Positions 47,477 through 55,089 of a stretch of DNA of 60,065 nucleotides are shown one piece after another. Made by a program: the position numbers and the translations under genes. Source of the DNA: a virus. Position 1 is the first letter of the stretch. Every line of letters begins with the position of its first letter. The stretch spans positions 1 through 60,065 of IMG/VR virus record IMGVR_UViG_3300037507_003668; one strand, 5' to 3'. The notes under the pieces are model-generated. The model had not been told where the DNA came from, ran no database searches, and saw only the letters and a program-made list of their open reading frames with translations.

Positions 47477-48976
47477 CTAACCTATGACTGAAAGCTTGAG
47501 GTTTCGTATCAACACATCATTCTTGAAGTTTACAAGTTTGAGTTGAAGTTCGAACTTATCGCCGTTTGGTATAACTTCTTTCATCTTTCCAAGATGTCCA
47601 ACAGTCATAGTAAATGAGTGTGTAATGGTTTTGTTTGTTGTACTCGGATCTCCATCCATTATCTTTACTCGACCAATATACTTTCCATTTACATATGCTT
47701 TGATGGCACATTTTCCAACGTGAAATACTGGTCCTGTTTCTATTTCCAATAATGATGTTCCGCCGTCTATTGCCTTACTAATCAAATCTTTTAACGTATT
47801 TTGCGGGCGAACATACAAAGATAACCCTTCACGTACTGTAGCATATTGATTTATTGGAGCAGATACACTGGCGTAGTTTGTTGATACGCTTGTGGGAACA
47901 GTCAAATTATTATCGGATGGTACAGCATATGATACTGTGTTCATCTTTGTCATAATATCTTTGATTGTTACAGTAACAGGAGAACCATCAATGTCTGGGA
48001 ATGTATATACTTGTTGACCCCACGGACCATCAAGATCTGGCATTGGATTTCTGTATAGTGAGAATATGCGATCTATATTTCCGTGATGCATAAAGAATAT
48101 AGGATCATTTGCCGCATATCTTAGAGTTCCCATATTACGATTCTTACCATAACGAGTACCTACCCAATCGTGGCCATCATTGTGTGGTCCAGATTCCACC
48201 AACCCTTGGCCAGTTGCTCTATCTGTAACAGGCTTCCCGCCAAATTGTTCCCAAGGGGTTGTAAGAACAAGATTGATATATTCTGGACTCATATAGTTTT
48301 TGCACTCTTGAACGTGAGCTTTTGAATCTTGTGAAACTTCGTTGTTTGGATCCATTTTGCTCTTTTGTATTGTTGGTCCACGATTTCCGTCAAACAATGC
48401 AATGTTGTCAAATCCAAGATTATCGGCGTTTACCATATTCTCTTGAGTAAGATCATATCCAAACAGCGGACTCGCCAAACCTCTTGCTTCACGTTCTTTT
48501 GTGTTTGGTATTTCTTGATGTGCACACCAATCCCAGAATGGATATGCAAAGGGTACACCGTTGTATCCCAACTTATCCAAACAGTTTGCGAGTATTCTTT
48601 CTAAGAAGAAAATATAGCCACGATGCCAAGGTAGAAAATGCCAACCCCAATGTACTTGAGGGTTTGCTGCATCCGAAGCTGTGCAGTGTTTCATATGAAT
48701 ATTTGCATATGATTCCCATTGGGTAGGTGTTCCCATAGGAAGAGTATTTCGCATATAGTCAACTGCTTTACACAGCGTTCTTACTTCTTCGTCGGTAAGA
48801 TCATAAAAGCTTTTGCGAACTCTGTTTGGTTCTTTTCCAAATACAAAAGGTTTTGCGTTTGGATCACACAGTTCAACGGGCTTATTTATTCCACCCGGTT
48901 GAGCCGAATTCAATGTAGCTACACTGGTCAACCCGATGGCACCAGTACCAATAAATTTTCTTCTTGATATTTTCAT
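47477..48976 (-). CDS. Tyrosinase/polyphenol oxidase with Tat signal
   Basis: A 499-residue protein. Residues 1-25 are a twin-arginine signal (SRRKFIGTGAIG). The type-3 copper site is visible: CuA with HMKHC (94-98), His109 and His118 in VHWGWHFLPWHRG, and CuB with HNDGHDWVG (His-x3-His) and PIFFMHHGNIDR. Such enzymes oxidise phenols and catechols to quinones using oxygen. The C-terminal about 150 residues form a beta-rich lid-like domain. It would be exported folded with copper to the periplasm. A phage-encoded one is very unusual. Confidence 0.9.
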   Translation of the reverse strand: MKISRRKFIGTGAIGLTSVATLNSAQPGGINKPVELCDPNAKPFVFGKEPNRVRKSFYDLTDEEVRTLCKAVDYMRNTLPMGTPTQWESYANIHMKHCTASDAANPQVHWGWHFLPWHRGYIFFLERILANCLDKLGYNGVPFAYPFWDWCAHQEIPNTKEREARGLASPLFGYDLTQENMVNADNLGFDNIALFDGNRGPTIQKSKMDPNNEVSQDSKAHVQECKNYMSPEYINLVLTTPWEQFGGKPVTDRATGQGLVESGPHNDGHDWVGTRYGKNRNMGTLRYAANDPIFFMHHGNIDRIFSLYRNPMPDLDGPWGQQVYTFPDIDGSPVTVTIKDIMTKMNTVSYAVPSDNNLTVPTSVSTNYASVSAPINQYATVREGLSLYVRPQNTLKDLISKAIDGGTSLLEIETGPVFHVGKCAIKAYVNGKYIGRVKIMDGDPSTTNKTITHSFTMTVGHLGKMKEVIPNGDKFELQLKLVNFKNDVLIRNLKLSVIG

Positions 48977-49013
48977 AACCTATATAACTATAACTATAAA
49001 AAATAACAAAATA

Positions 49014-49622
49014 TCATCTAACTACTAAACTTGTAGTTTCACTTTTTACAAGTCCAGCAGTATTGCGTGCTTCTACTTTATAGTTTCCTGAATCAGCAGT
49101 TGTAATATTGGCTAGTTTTAGGCTTGCATTTGTTTTTCCCGCTAAAACTACATTATTTTTATACCAAGTAAATCTCAACGGTCCAGTTGCAGCAGCATCA
49201 ACATTTGCTTTTATAGTAATATCATCGCCAACATATGCATCTGCTTGCAAACTATATAAATCACCTTCAAGCAACCAAAAGTTTCTGCTTATTCTGGTTA
49301 GTTTCCATTGCGAACCCATTTTTCGCGTTCTAAAAGCATCATCCGATTGTAGTATAATAACACCGTTTTCTCCAACAATATTTATTGTACCATCCGATAA
49401 TGCTGTGCCATATATTTCTGTGCCTGTGCCAAATACATTAGTTCTTTCAAATGGCACAACAAATCTAACCGTTGAGTTATTTGGCGTCTGCATCGCAATC
49501 AAATAACCAGAATCTCTGTTTGTTATTTTATATTCGGTGCTTGTGCTTATGGTTTTTACATCCAAAGCATATGATGTAAGAGCAACTGTCAAGAATGTCA
49601 GTAATAGAAATATCTTTTTCAT
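49014..49622 (-). CDS. Exported Ig-like domain protein, 202 aa
   Basis: Signal peptide MKKIFLLLTFLTVALTSYA, then a beta-rich middle part and a C-terminal I-set-like Ig domain (about 125-200: TIKANVDAAATGPLRFTWYK, LANITTADSGNYKVEARN). The D-x-G-x-Y-x-V motif is the Ig signature. Exported Ig-like proteins bind surfaces or other proteins. TATTTATA lies 6 nt before the ATG. Confidence 0.8.
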   Translation of the reverse strand: MKKIFLLLTFLTVALTSYALDVKTISTSTEYKITNRDSGYLIAMQTPNNSTVRFVVPFERTNVFGTGTEIYGTALSDGTINIVGENGVIILQSDDAFRTRKMGSQWKLTRISRNFWLLEGDLYSLQADAYVGDDITIKANVDAAATGPLRFTWYKNNVVLAGKTNASLKLANITTADSGNYKVEARNTAGLVKSETTSLVVR

Positions 49623-49694
49623 ATACCGTATAAATATAATATATACGGTATGAAAATATTATAAACCGTTGATTAGTTTCTAATCATACTGATT

Positions 49695-49720
49695 TTCACG
49701 CCACTAATATATGGCGTGAA
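49695..49720 (-). terminator. Hairpin after the 111-aa Ig-like gene
   Basis: A 9-bp stem (49695-49703 with 49712-49720) and eight-base loop. The T tail on the minus strand is weak, so it may be an attenuator or processing site. Confidence 0.45.
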
Positions 49721-49739
49721 TAATCAAACCTCAATAATT

Positions 49740-50075
49740 TTATCCGCGAATAATTTGGATTCTAACCTGATTAGGAGCAACTGGCGTAACAACAACAATA
49801 GCAAGAGGATCGCTATCAGCAGTGCCCCAGTTATTGGTTGCACGAAGCTTGTATGTGCCAGCATCTGTTAGAGCAATGGCATTGAATACAAGATTTGCAC
49901 CAGTAGCAACTTGAACATCATTCTTGAACCACGCAAATGTGATTGGAGTTGTGCCCTGTGCTTCACCAGCAAGTGTGATTTTTGTGCCAGTATATTCTGT
50001 TGATTGTGTTTGAGCAAACAAACTCGTAGCTGAAACTAACAACGCTAAAATGCCTGAGACTAGTAGTTTTTTCAT
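49740..50075 (-). CDS. Exported Ig-like domain protein, 111 aa
   Basis: Signal peptide MKKLLVSGILALLVSATSLF with a cleavage site near AQT, then a single Ig domain (ITLAGEAQGTTPITFAWFKN, ALTDAGTYKLRATN). The D-x-G-x-Y motif is intact. It resembles the Ig domain of the neighbouring 202-aa protein and may be a partial duplicate of it. Confidence 0.78.
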   Translation of the reverse strand: MKKLLVSGILALLVSATSLFAQTQSTEYTGTKITLAGEAQGTTPITFAWFKNDVQVATGANLVFNAIALTDAGTYKLRATNNWGTADSDPLAIVVVTPVAPNQVRIQIIRG

Positions 50076-50154
50076 AATTTATGGATTTTATCTTTCAACC
50101 ATAAATATCTTCGTATATATGAAAAACGTATATATAAAAACTCATTGGAAAAAT

Positions 50155-50316
50155 TCACCAGCGATGTATTACACCAGCAATAATAAACATATTGGTGACG
50201 ATGTAAAAAAGTACAATGAGCGTGCGAACAAATGCAACTTTATCTGCTTCACAATTATCTTCACTTGCTTTTTCACCAAGTGATTTTGCCCATATTCTCC
50301 AAAATGATTTTAGCAT
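50155..50316 (-). CDS. Small membrane protein, 53 aa
   Basis: A 54-codon frame (ATG 50316 to TGA 50155) starting MLKSFWRIWAKSLGEK, with a charged middle and one membrane helix near the C terminus (TLIVLFYIVTNMFIIAGVI). It is placed between the Ig-like gene and the first tRNA, in the operon direction. No family recognised. Confidence 0.58.
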   Translation of the reverse strand: MLKSFWRIWAKSLGEKASEDNCEADKVAFVRTLIVLFYIVTNMFIIAGVIHRW

Positions 50317-50323
50317 AAATTAT

Positions 50324-50410
50324 TGGTGGGCATACTCGGACTTGAACCGAGACTCGCGTTACGCGAAACTCATTTTAAGTGAGTTGTGGCTACCATTACA
50401 CCATATGCCC
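50324..50410 (-). tRNA. tRNA-Leu (UAA)
   Basis: Acceptor GGGCATA/TATGCCC with encoded CCA. Anticodon stem ACTCA/TGAGT around loop CTTAAAA, anticodon UAA. A long variable arm fits class II leucine tRNA. T arm CTCGG TTCAAGT CCGAG. Confidence 0.93.
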
Positions 50411-50420
50411 GTATATTAAA

Positions 50421-50996
50421 TTAAACTCTTCCCTTAGTAAAACCTTTTGGTATTGGGTCGCTTTTGGGAACTAACTTACTTATTTTTCCATCAGTAATCC
50501 AATGCTTTCCATAAGATGGATTATTTTTTCCATCCACTTTTCCTTTTCTCGACTCGCTAATTTTTTTCTTGGTTTCTTCTTTGTGCTTTCTTCCTTTCCA
50601 ACCGTTACCACCGATACTCATTTTATATAAGTGAAGTCTTGCTCTGTTTTTTTCTGCAAACTCTTCTCTCCACACAGGATCATTTTCTCTTAACCATTTT
50701 ATTTTTTTTCTCGCGAAATCTATATCTCCGACTCCCCCCAAACTAACATTATACGTATCGTCTCTTGCTATAAATTCTTGATCTACAATGTCCGCTTCTT
50801 TTTGCCACATTTCTTTTTCGGAAGAACATTCTGTTATTATTTCTTTCTTAAAGAAATCTCTTCCATATTTTTTAATGGCACGCATAATTAGCACTCCGGA
50901 ACCAAGATAAGAATCTTCTTTGTTTAGAGTTTTGTGTGCTCCTATATAAATTTTATTATTAATCGTGTTGGTAATTTTGTATATGATGTAATGCAT
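50421..50996 (-). CDS. GIY-YIG homing-type endonuclease
   Basis: About 191 residues from ATG 50996. MHYIIYKITNTINNKIYIGAH is the GIY-YIG start, with YLGSG and a later active-site Glu in EKEADIVDQEF. The C-terminal part has NUMOD-like segments (GNGWKGRKHKEETKKKISES, HWITDGK). It is located between tRNA genes, a common place for phage homing nucleases. Confidence 0.88.
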   Translation of the reverse strand: MHYIIYKITNTINNKIYIGAHKTLNKEDSYLGSGVLIMRAIKKYGRDFFKKEIITECSSEKEMWQKEADIVDQEFIARDDTYNVSLGGVGDIDFARKKIKWLRENDPVWREEFAEKNRARLHLYKMSIGGNGWKGRKHKEETKKKISESRKGKVDGKNNPSYGKHWITDGKISKLVPKSDPIPKGFTKGRV

Positions 50997-51072
50997 ATAC
51001 AAATAAATATAGTCCAAGTCGGAAAAAACAATGAACTCGGACTTATTATATGATGTTAAAGAACAAAGTTAT

Positions 51073-51156
51073 TGGTAGCCAGAGCGGGGATCGAACCCGC
51101 AACCCTTTCGGGAGCAGTTTTTGAGACTGCCGTGTATACCATTCCACCATCTGGCC
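51073..51156 (-). tRNA. tRNA-Leu (CAA)
   Basis: Anticodon loop CTCAAAA within stem GCAGT/ACTGC, anticodon CAA. Long variable arm with stem CCC/GGG. CCA encoded. Acceptor pair 1 is G-U. Confidence 0.92.
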
Positions 51157-51162
51157 AAAAAA

Positions 51163-51239
51163 TGGTAGTCGCGAAGGGACTCGAACCCCTGACCCTCTCG
51201 GTGTAAACGAGATGCTCTAACCAACTGAGCTACACGACC
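51163..51239 (-). tRNA. tRNA-Val (UAC)
   Basis: Anticodon stem TCTCG/CGAGA with loop TTTACAC, anticodon UAC. D arm GCTC/GAGC, T arm GGGGTTCGAGTCCCT. CCA encoded. It is 6 bp from tRNA-Leu (CAA). Confidence 0.93.
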
Positions 51240-51245
51240 ATAATT

Positions 51246-51334
51246 TGGTGGGCGAGACAGGACTCGAACCTGCACAGAATTTAATCTAATGGCTTCTAAG
51301 ACCATCGCGTATTAGCCAATTCCGCCACTCGCCC
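51246..51334 (-). tRNA. tRNA-Leu (UAG)
   Basis: Acceptor GGGCGAG/CTCGCCC with encoded CCA. Anticodon stem ATGGT/GCCAT with loop CTTAGAA, anticodon UAG. Long variable arm. It is the first tRNA after the promoter at 51353. Confidence 0.93.
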
Positions 51335-51352
51335 AATTCAAAGAACACCTAT

Positions 51353-51380
51353 ACTCTACACACTTTATTTATTTCGTCAA
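51353..51380 (-). promoter_or_regulatory. Promoter of the tRNA operon
   Basis: On the minus strand TTGACG (51375-51380), 16 nt, TAGAGT (51353-51358). The start would be about 20 nt upstream of tRNA-Leu (UAG). It overlaps the end of the PEP-CTERM gene. Confidence 0.6.
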
Positions 51381-51713
51381 GAACTTTCTGCGATAAACTG
51401 CATATCCCAATCCAATCATTCCTGCAAACAATGCATATGTAGACGGTTCAGGTACAGCAGGACCGCAATAATCTTTATCATAACCACCTCCACCGCCATA
51501 ATATGGACGCTTGTATTTATCGTCATCATCGTCATCATCTTCATCGTCATCATCCCAATCATAACTGCTGCTCATACTAATCATCTGCACAGGGTCTGTA
51601 TATGACGGCTGAAATGTGCTCATAATATCATAATTACCAAAATCTACAACAGAGTCATTGGCAAAAATGCCGCTAACAAACATAGTAAAGATAAACAATA
51701 GTTTCTTATTCAT
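51369..51713 (-). CDS. PEP-CTERM sorting-signal protein with Asp-rich tract
   Basis: A 114-residue protein. Signal peptide MNKKLLFIFTMFVSGIFA, an acidic run of about 15 Asp/Glu (54-65), a Gly-Tyr stretch, then VPEPSTYALF (87-96), a hydrophobic segment and the basic end YRRKF. This is a complete PEP-CTERM signal, recognised by exosortase in Gram-negative bacteria that make extracellular polysaccharide. The phage does not show an exosortase gene here, so it would depend on the host. The Asp run could bind calcium. Confidence 0.9.
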   Translation of the reverse strand: MNKKLLFIFTMFVSGIFANDSVVDFGNYDIMSTFQPSYTDPVQMISMSSSYDWDDDDEDDDDDDDKYKRPYYGGGGGYDKDYCGPAVPEPSTYALFAGMIGLGYAVYRRKFLTK

Positions 51714-51779
51714 ATGCTATAACTATACAGGTTTTTATGCTATACTCAAGCATAAAATCTATAATAAGTAATAATACGG

Positions 51780-52226
51780 TTATATCTTATAATCTTCGTG
51801 CTGTATGCTTTTTAGATTATTGTATATGTAATGTACCCAATAATCAAGTTCGTGTGATTCATCTACTTTCAGATGATAATCAGTTGGTTGTGTAAATAAC
51901 TTTGTTGTATCAGTAAAATCTCTAACTGGTTTTCTTGCCATTAATATTACATAAGCATCTTTGGCGCCAAATGCCTCTCGTGCTGCTGCCGTAGGGCATA
52001 CAAAATCTGCTATGGCATATACACCTGTTCTATTTACTATATCACATAATACTCCCATTCTTCTGGCGTGTTCTATTCTATCAGCTACATCAAACGTAAG
52101 GTCTTTATTTATTTTAGTTCTTATTTCGTCGGCGTTGAAATGAACAGCGTTCAATATTTTTGATAACGCAGTAGATAATGTTGTTTTACCCGAACCAGGC
52201 AAACCCATAACAAGTATCTTTTTCAT
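51780..52226 (-). CDS. APS kinase-like P-loop kinase
   Basis: A 148-residue protein with GLPGSGKTT (8-16), FNADEIRTKINKDLTF, DRIEHARRMGVLCDIVNRTG and DFVCPTAAAREAFG, close in order to adenylylsulfate kinase (CysC) motifs. APS kinase makes PAPS, the sulfate donor of sulfotransferases. A related phage RNA kinase or zeta-toxin-like fold is the alternative, since the first Asp motif reads NAD rather than DGD. A sulfotransferase is encoded at 15636. Confidence 0.78.
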   Translation of the reverse strand: MKKILVMGLPGSGKTTLSTALSKILNAVHFNADEIRTKINKDLTFDVADRIEHARRMGVLCDIVNRTGVYAIADFVCPTAAAREAFGAKDAYVILMARKPVRDFTDTTKLFTQPTDYHLKVDESHELDYWVHYIYNNLKSIQHEDYKI

Positions 52227-52282
52227 AACTACGGTTAGTGTTAATATTTATGTAAATTTTTACAGATTAAAAAACCAGTTCA

Positions 52283-52795
52283 TCAAACTTTACAATTTGT
52301 AAACAATTTTTTTTCTTTTACGTGCTCAACTGGGCATTCGTAAAAATATCTTATTCTGTTTTTAAATCTATCTCTTTTTGAAACTTTTTTCCAATATTCG
52401 GAAGAGCTTGTAGTTACTATAAGAGCCGTAGTCATAGTGTCATTTAATATAACATATGCATACGGTTTTGGATCAGCATTATCGAATGTATGACATACGT
52501 CAACTATGATTGTTTTATAAGGAAAATCTTTTAGACCAGAAAATTTTAAAGATTTTCTATGTTTTACTTCTATTCTTTTACTTCCATTCAATTCATCAAC
52601 AATTTCGAGATCTCCGTCGTCTGCATATTCTGCCATTTTCTCTACGCTTGGCCTTTCCTTGACTTCGAATATATTTACTTTTTTTCCTAATGAACGAAGC
52701 CAATCGGCGACGACTTCTACGGATTTTTTGCTTTCTCTCAAATCGGAGATAAAATTGGGATCTTCCTTTTCATACTTGGAAAAACTATATTTCAT
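52283..52795 (-). CDS. PD-(D/E)XK-like nuclease, 170 aa
   Basis: Start at ATG 52795, just downstream of the tRNA-Met gene. Longer starts would lie inside the tRNA. AEYADDGDLEIVDELNGSKRIEVKHR contains the D and E-x-K pair of a PD-(D/E)XK site, followed by YKTIIVDV and a basic helix (KKVSKRDRFKNR). A restriction- or homing-type nuclease is likely. It is inserted in the tRNA island. Confidence 0.7.
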   Translation of the reverse strand: MKYSFSKYEKEDPNFISDLRESKKSVEVVADWLRSLGKKVNIFEVKERPSVEKMAEYADDGDLEIVDELNGSKRIEVKHRKSLKFSGLKDFPYKTIIVDVCHTFDNADPKPYAYVILNDTMTTALIVTTSSSEYWKKVSKRDRFKNRIRYFYECPVEHVKEKKLFTNCKV

Positions 52796-52799
52796 ATAA

Positions 52800-52874
52800 T
52801 GGTAGTGGGTGCGGCGTTTGAATCCGCTATCTTGGCTTATGAGACCAGCATTATACCACATTAATTAACCCACC
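52800..52874 (-). tRNA. tRNA-Met (CAU), weak anticodon and T stems
   Basis: Acceptor GGTGGGT/ACCCACT with encoded CCA. D stem ATTA/TAAT. Anticodon loop CTCATAA, anticodon CAU. The anticodon stem CTGGT/GCCAA has one mismatch and a G-U pair, and the T stem GCGGA/GCCGC ends in an A-G mismatch. It could read AUG, or AUA if lysidine-modified. Confidence 0.75.
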
Positions 52875-52883
52875 CTAACAATT

Positions 52884-52977
52884 TGGTAGTCCCAGAGGGA
52901 ATCGAACCCCCGCTCGGCACTAATCAGGTGCGCACAGTTTATAAGGCTGTCGGTGCTTCCAGTTACACTATGGGACC
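52884..52977 (-). tRNA. Unusual tRNA, anticodon UAU, long variable arm
   Basis: Acceptor GGTCCCA/TGGGACT with CCA, D stem GTGT/GCAC, T arm GGGGG TTCGATT CCCTC. The anticodon region ACAG-CCTTATAAA-CTGT pairs four bases around a nine-base loop, or five with a C-A mismatch around CTTATAA, which gives anticodon UAU (Ile, AUA). A long variable arm (GCAC/GTGC stem) is not normal for Ile tRNA. Confidence 0.8.
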
Positions 52978-53027
52978 AAATCAACTAACAATGGCTAGTA
53001 TGGATATTTTCTATCAGAAGTCAATAA

Positions 53028-54020
53028 CTATTTTTCAATTAAGTTTTGTTTGAATATTTTCCAGCAATTTTCCCAAGTCCAATATGAACCATTCATCGCG
53101 ACTATATCACGGTTTAGTTTTAGCGATTTGTTGATACAATCTTCAAGATTATCTCCCATATATCCAGTCAACCCATCTTGAACAATATCTATTGGACCAG
53201 AAACGGGATATGCGGCTATTGGCGTGCCTAAACTCATTGCTTCTATCAAAACTATACCAAATGTGTCTGTTTTGCTGGGAAAACAAAATACATCTGCGTT
53301 TATATATTCATTTGCTAAATCTTTTCCGGTTTTGTATCCAAGGAACTTTACATTTTTATATTTTTTCTCTAAATGTTTTCTATATGGACCATCACCAACC
53401 AAGCGAACTTCATATTTGTCTTGTAGAACACACAAGTCATCCAGATTTTTTTCAAGGGATATTCTGCCAACATATAACACAACAGGAACTTCATTATTTT
53501 TTCTTTGAGTTGTTGGCGTCAGCAGATTCTTATCAACTCCTCTTGTCCATATAACCATCTCAACGTCAAAATTGTTTTTACTCAGTTCATTCATCATTGA
53601 CTTGGTAGTAACCAATACTCTACCAGAATGTTTATGAAACCATCTTACATAAGAATATGTGATACACTTTGGTATTTTATACATTTCATTCACATACTCT
53701 GGAAACTTTGTATGATATGAAGTGTTGTATTTGTATTTCTTACTATCACAATATAGTTTGGCAAAAAGTCCAAGCGGGCCTTCTGTAGAAATATGAATAT
53801 AATCTGGATTGTATTCTTCTATCTTTTTTCCTAATCCAAATGGCAGGCTCATTTTTACTTCCGGATATCTTGGCATACTAAAATGCTTATACATTTCCGG
53901 TGAAATAAAGCATACCGTATGTCCATCATTTTCCGCCTGTATCTTTATATTCTTGTATGTAGTTACAACGCCATTTATTTGCGTGAAAAGATTATCCGTT
54001 ACTATTAGTATCTTTTTCAT
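53028..54020 (-). CDS. Family 4 glycosyltransferase (mannosyl-/SqdX-like)
   Basis: A 330-residue GT-B enzyme: KKILIVTDNLFTQINGVVTTYK (acceptor-domain glycine loop), EGPLGLFAKLYC, YNTSYHTKFPEY, VVLYVGRISLEKNLD and DTFGIVLIEAMSLGTPIAAY (E-x7-E). The HTKFPEY segment resembles GDP-mannose-dependent alpha-mannosyltransferases and SqdX. It overlaps the LpxH-like gene by 29 bases, a pairing I know from bacterial chromosomes, so the pair was probably taken from a host. Confidence 0.84.
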   Translation of the reverse strand: MKKILIVTDNLFTQINGVVTTYKNIKIQAENDGHTVCFISPEMYKHFSMPRYPEVKMSLPFGLGKKIEEYNPDYIHISTEGPLGLFAKLYCDSKKYKYNTSYHTKFPEYVNEMYKIPKCITYSYVRWFHKHSGRVLVTTKSMMNELSKNNFDVEMVIWTRGVDKNLLTPTTQRKNNEVPVVLYVGRISLEKNLDDLCVLQDKYEVRLVGDGPYRKHLEKKYKNVKFLGYKTGKDLANEYINADVFCFPSKTDTFGIVLIEAMSLGTPIAAYPVSGPIDIVQDGLTGYMGDNLEDCINKSLKLNRDIVAMNGSYWTWENCWKIFKQNLIEK

Positions 54021-54759
54021 TGTAGTGTATCAACTCAAATGTTCCATTGTGATGCTCTACTATGGCGGTCAATGATTCTACCCAATCGCCGCAGTTCATA
54101 TAATGAACATCATTTATATGTTTCATTTCTGGATGATGTATATGACCGCATATTACGCCAACATATCCTTTTCTTTTACAATGATTAGATATATTAGTCT
54201 CAAACTTGAATATAAAATCAACGGCCTTTTTGACGCGATGCTTCAAAAACTTGCTGAAACTCCAATAACCAAATCCAAGTTTATGTCTTATCCAGTTATA
54301 TTTTGTATTTAGGGCAAGAATAAAATCATAACTTTTGTCTCCAAGAAAACTAAGCCACGGAGCCAATCTTGTTATACCATCAAATAAATCTCCGTGAACA
54401 ACAAGATATTTTTCACCATATACACTAATATGTTCTATTTCATTACATAACTTGATGTTTCCTACTTCAAGTTCATATGGCAGCATCAATCTGAAAAACT
54501 CATCGTGATTGCCAATAACATATACTATTTTGGTATCATTACGATGTAGTTTCAACAATCTTCTGATTACTTCAGAATGGCTGTTTTTCCATTTTGACCT
54601 GTTTTGTTGAAACTTCCAACCATCTATGACATCACCGACGAGATAAAGAGTCTCGCAACTGTTACATTTTAGAAAATTTTCTACCTCTTTCGCCTTGCTA
54701 TTTTTAGAACCGAGATGTAGGTCGGATATAAAAATAGAGCGATATTTAGGTAGTTTCAT
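53992..54759 (-). CDS. LpxH-like metallophosphoesterase
   Basis: A 255-residue protein with IFISDLHLGSK, LYLVGDVIDGW, YVIGNHDE, VVHGDLFDG and VICGHIHHPEM, the metal-binding motifs of UDP-2,3-diacylglucosamine hydrolase (LpxH and its paralogues). The FDG and GHIHHPE forms match the LpxH2 branch. It would remove UMP from a lipid A precursor or hydrolyse a related substrate. It precedes the family 4 glycosyltransferase in the operon. Confidence 0.84.
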   Translation of the reverse strand: MKLPKYRSIFISDLHLGSKNSKAKEVENFLKCNSCETLYLVGDVIDGWKFQQNRSKWKNSHSEVIRRLLKLHRNDTKIVYVIGNHDEFFRLMLPYELEVGNIKLCNEIEHISVYGEKYLVVHGDLFDGITRLAPWLSFLGDKSYDFILALNTKYNWIRHKLGFGYWSFSKFLKHRVKKAVDFIFKFETNISNHCKRKGYVGVICGHIHHPEMKHINDVHYMNCGDWVESLTAIVEHHNGTFELIHYNEKDTNSNG

Positions 54760-55011
54760 TTAGTCCGCTTTATCTCCAAACATGAACTTGTTGGCAATAA
54801 CATCTATGTTATGAAATGCTATGCTAACCTTATCTATAATCCAAGGATCTAACTTTACAGTTTCACTTGCCATAATCTCTTTTATACGCTTACACTTTTC
54901 TTCTATGGCAGTTAGTTGATATTCAATCATATCCTGCTGGCGTTCTGGATTTAATGTTACCATTTCATCCATTACTTCTTTGATAAGGTCTTTGAGTTCT
55001 GATTTTTTCAT
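54760..55011 (-). CDS. Small helical protein, 83 aa
   Basis: From ATG 55011 (MKKSELKDLIKEVMDEM), a helical charged protein whose stop directly adjoins the LpxH-like start. The frame is open to 55050. No family recognised. Confidence 0.65.
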   Translation of the reverse strand: MKKSELKDLIKEVMDEMVTLNPERQQDMIEYQLTAIEEKCKRIKEIMASETVKLDPWIIDKVSIAFHNIDVIANKFMFGDKAD

Positions 55012-55038
55012 ATAATAATAAATATATACACATAAACA

Positions 55039-55064
55039 AAAACCCAGCATTTACGCTGGGTTTT
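55039..55064 (-). terminator. Rho-independent terminator
   Basis: A 10-bp stem (55039-55048 with 55055-55064) with a six-base loop and a T run on the minus strand, right after the TPS protein gene. Confidence 0.88.
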
Positions 55065-55089
55065 CGTGAGTTGATATATATTAACTATA

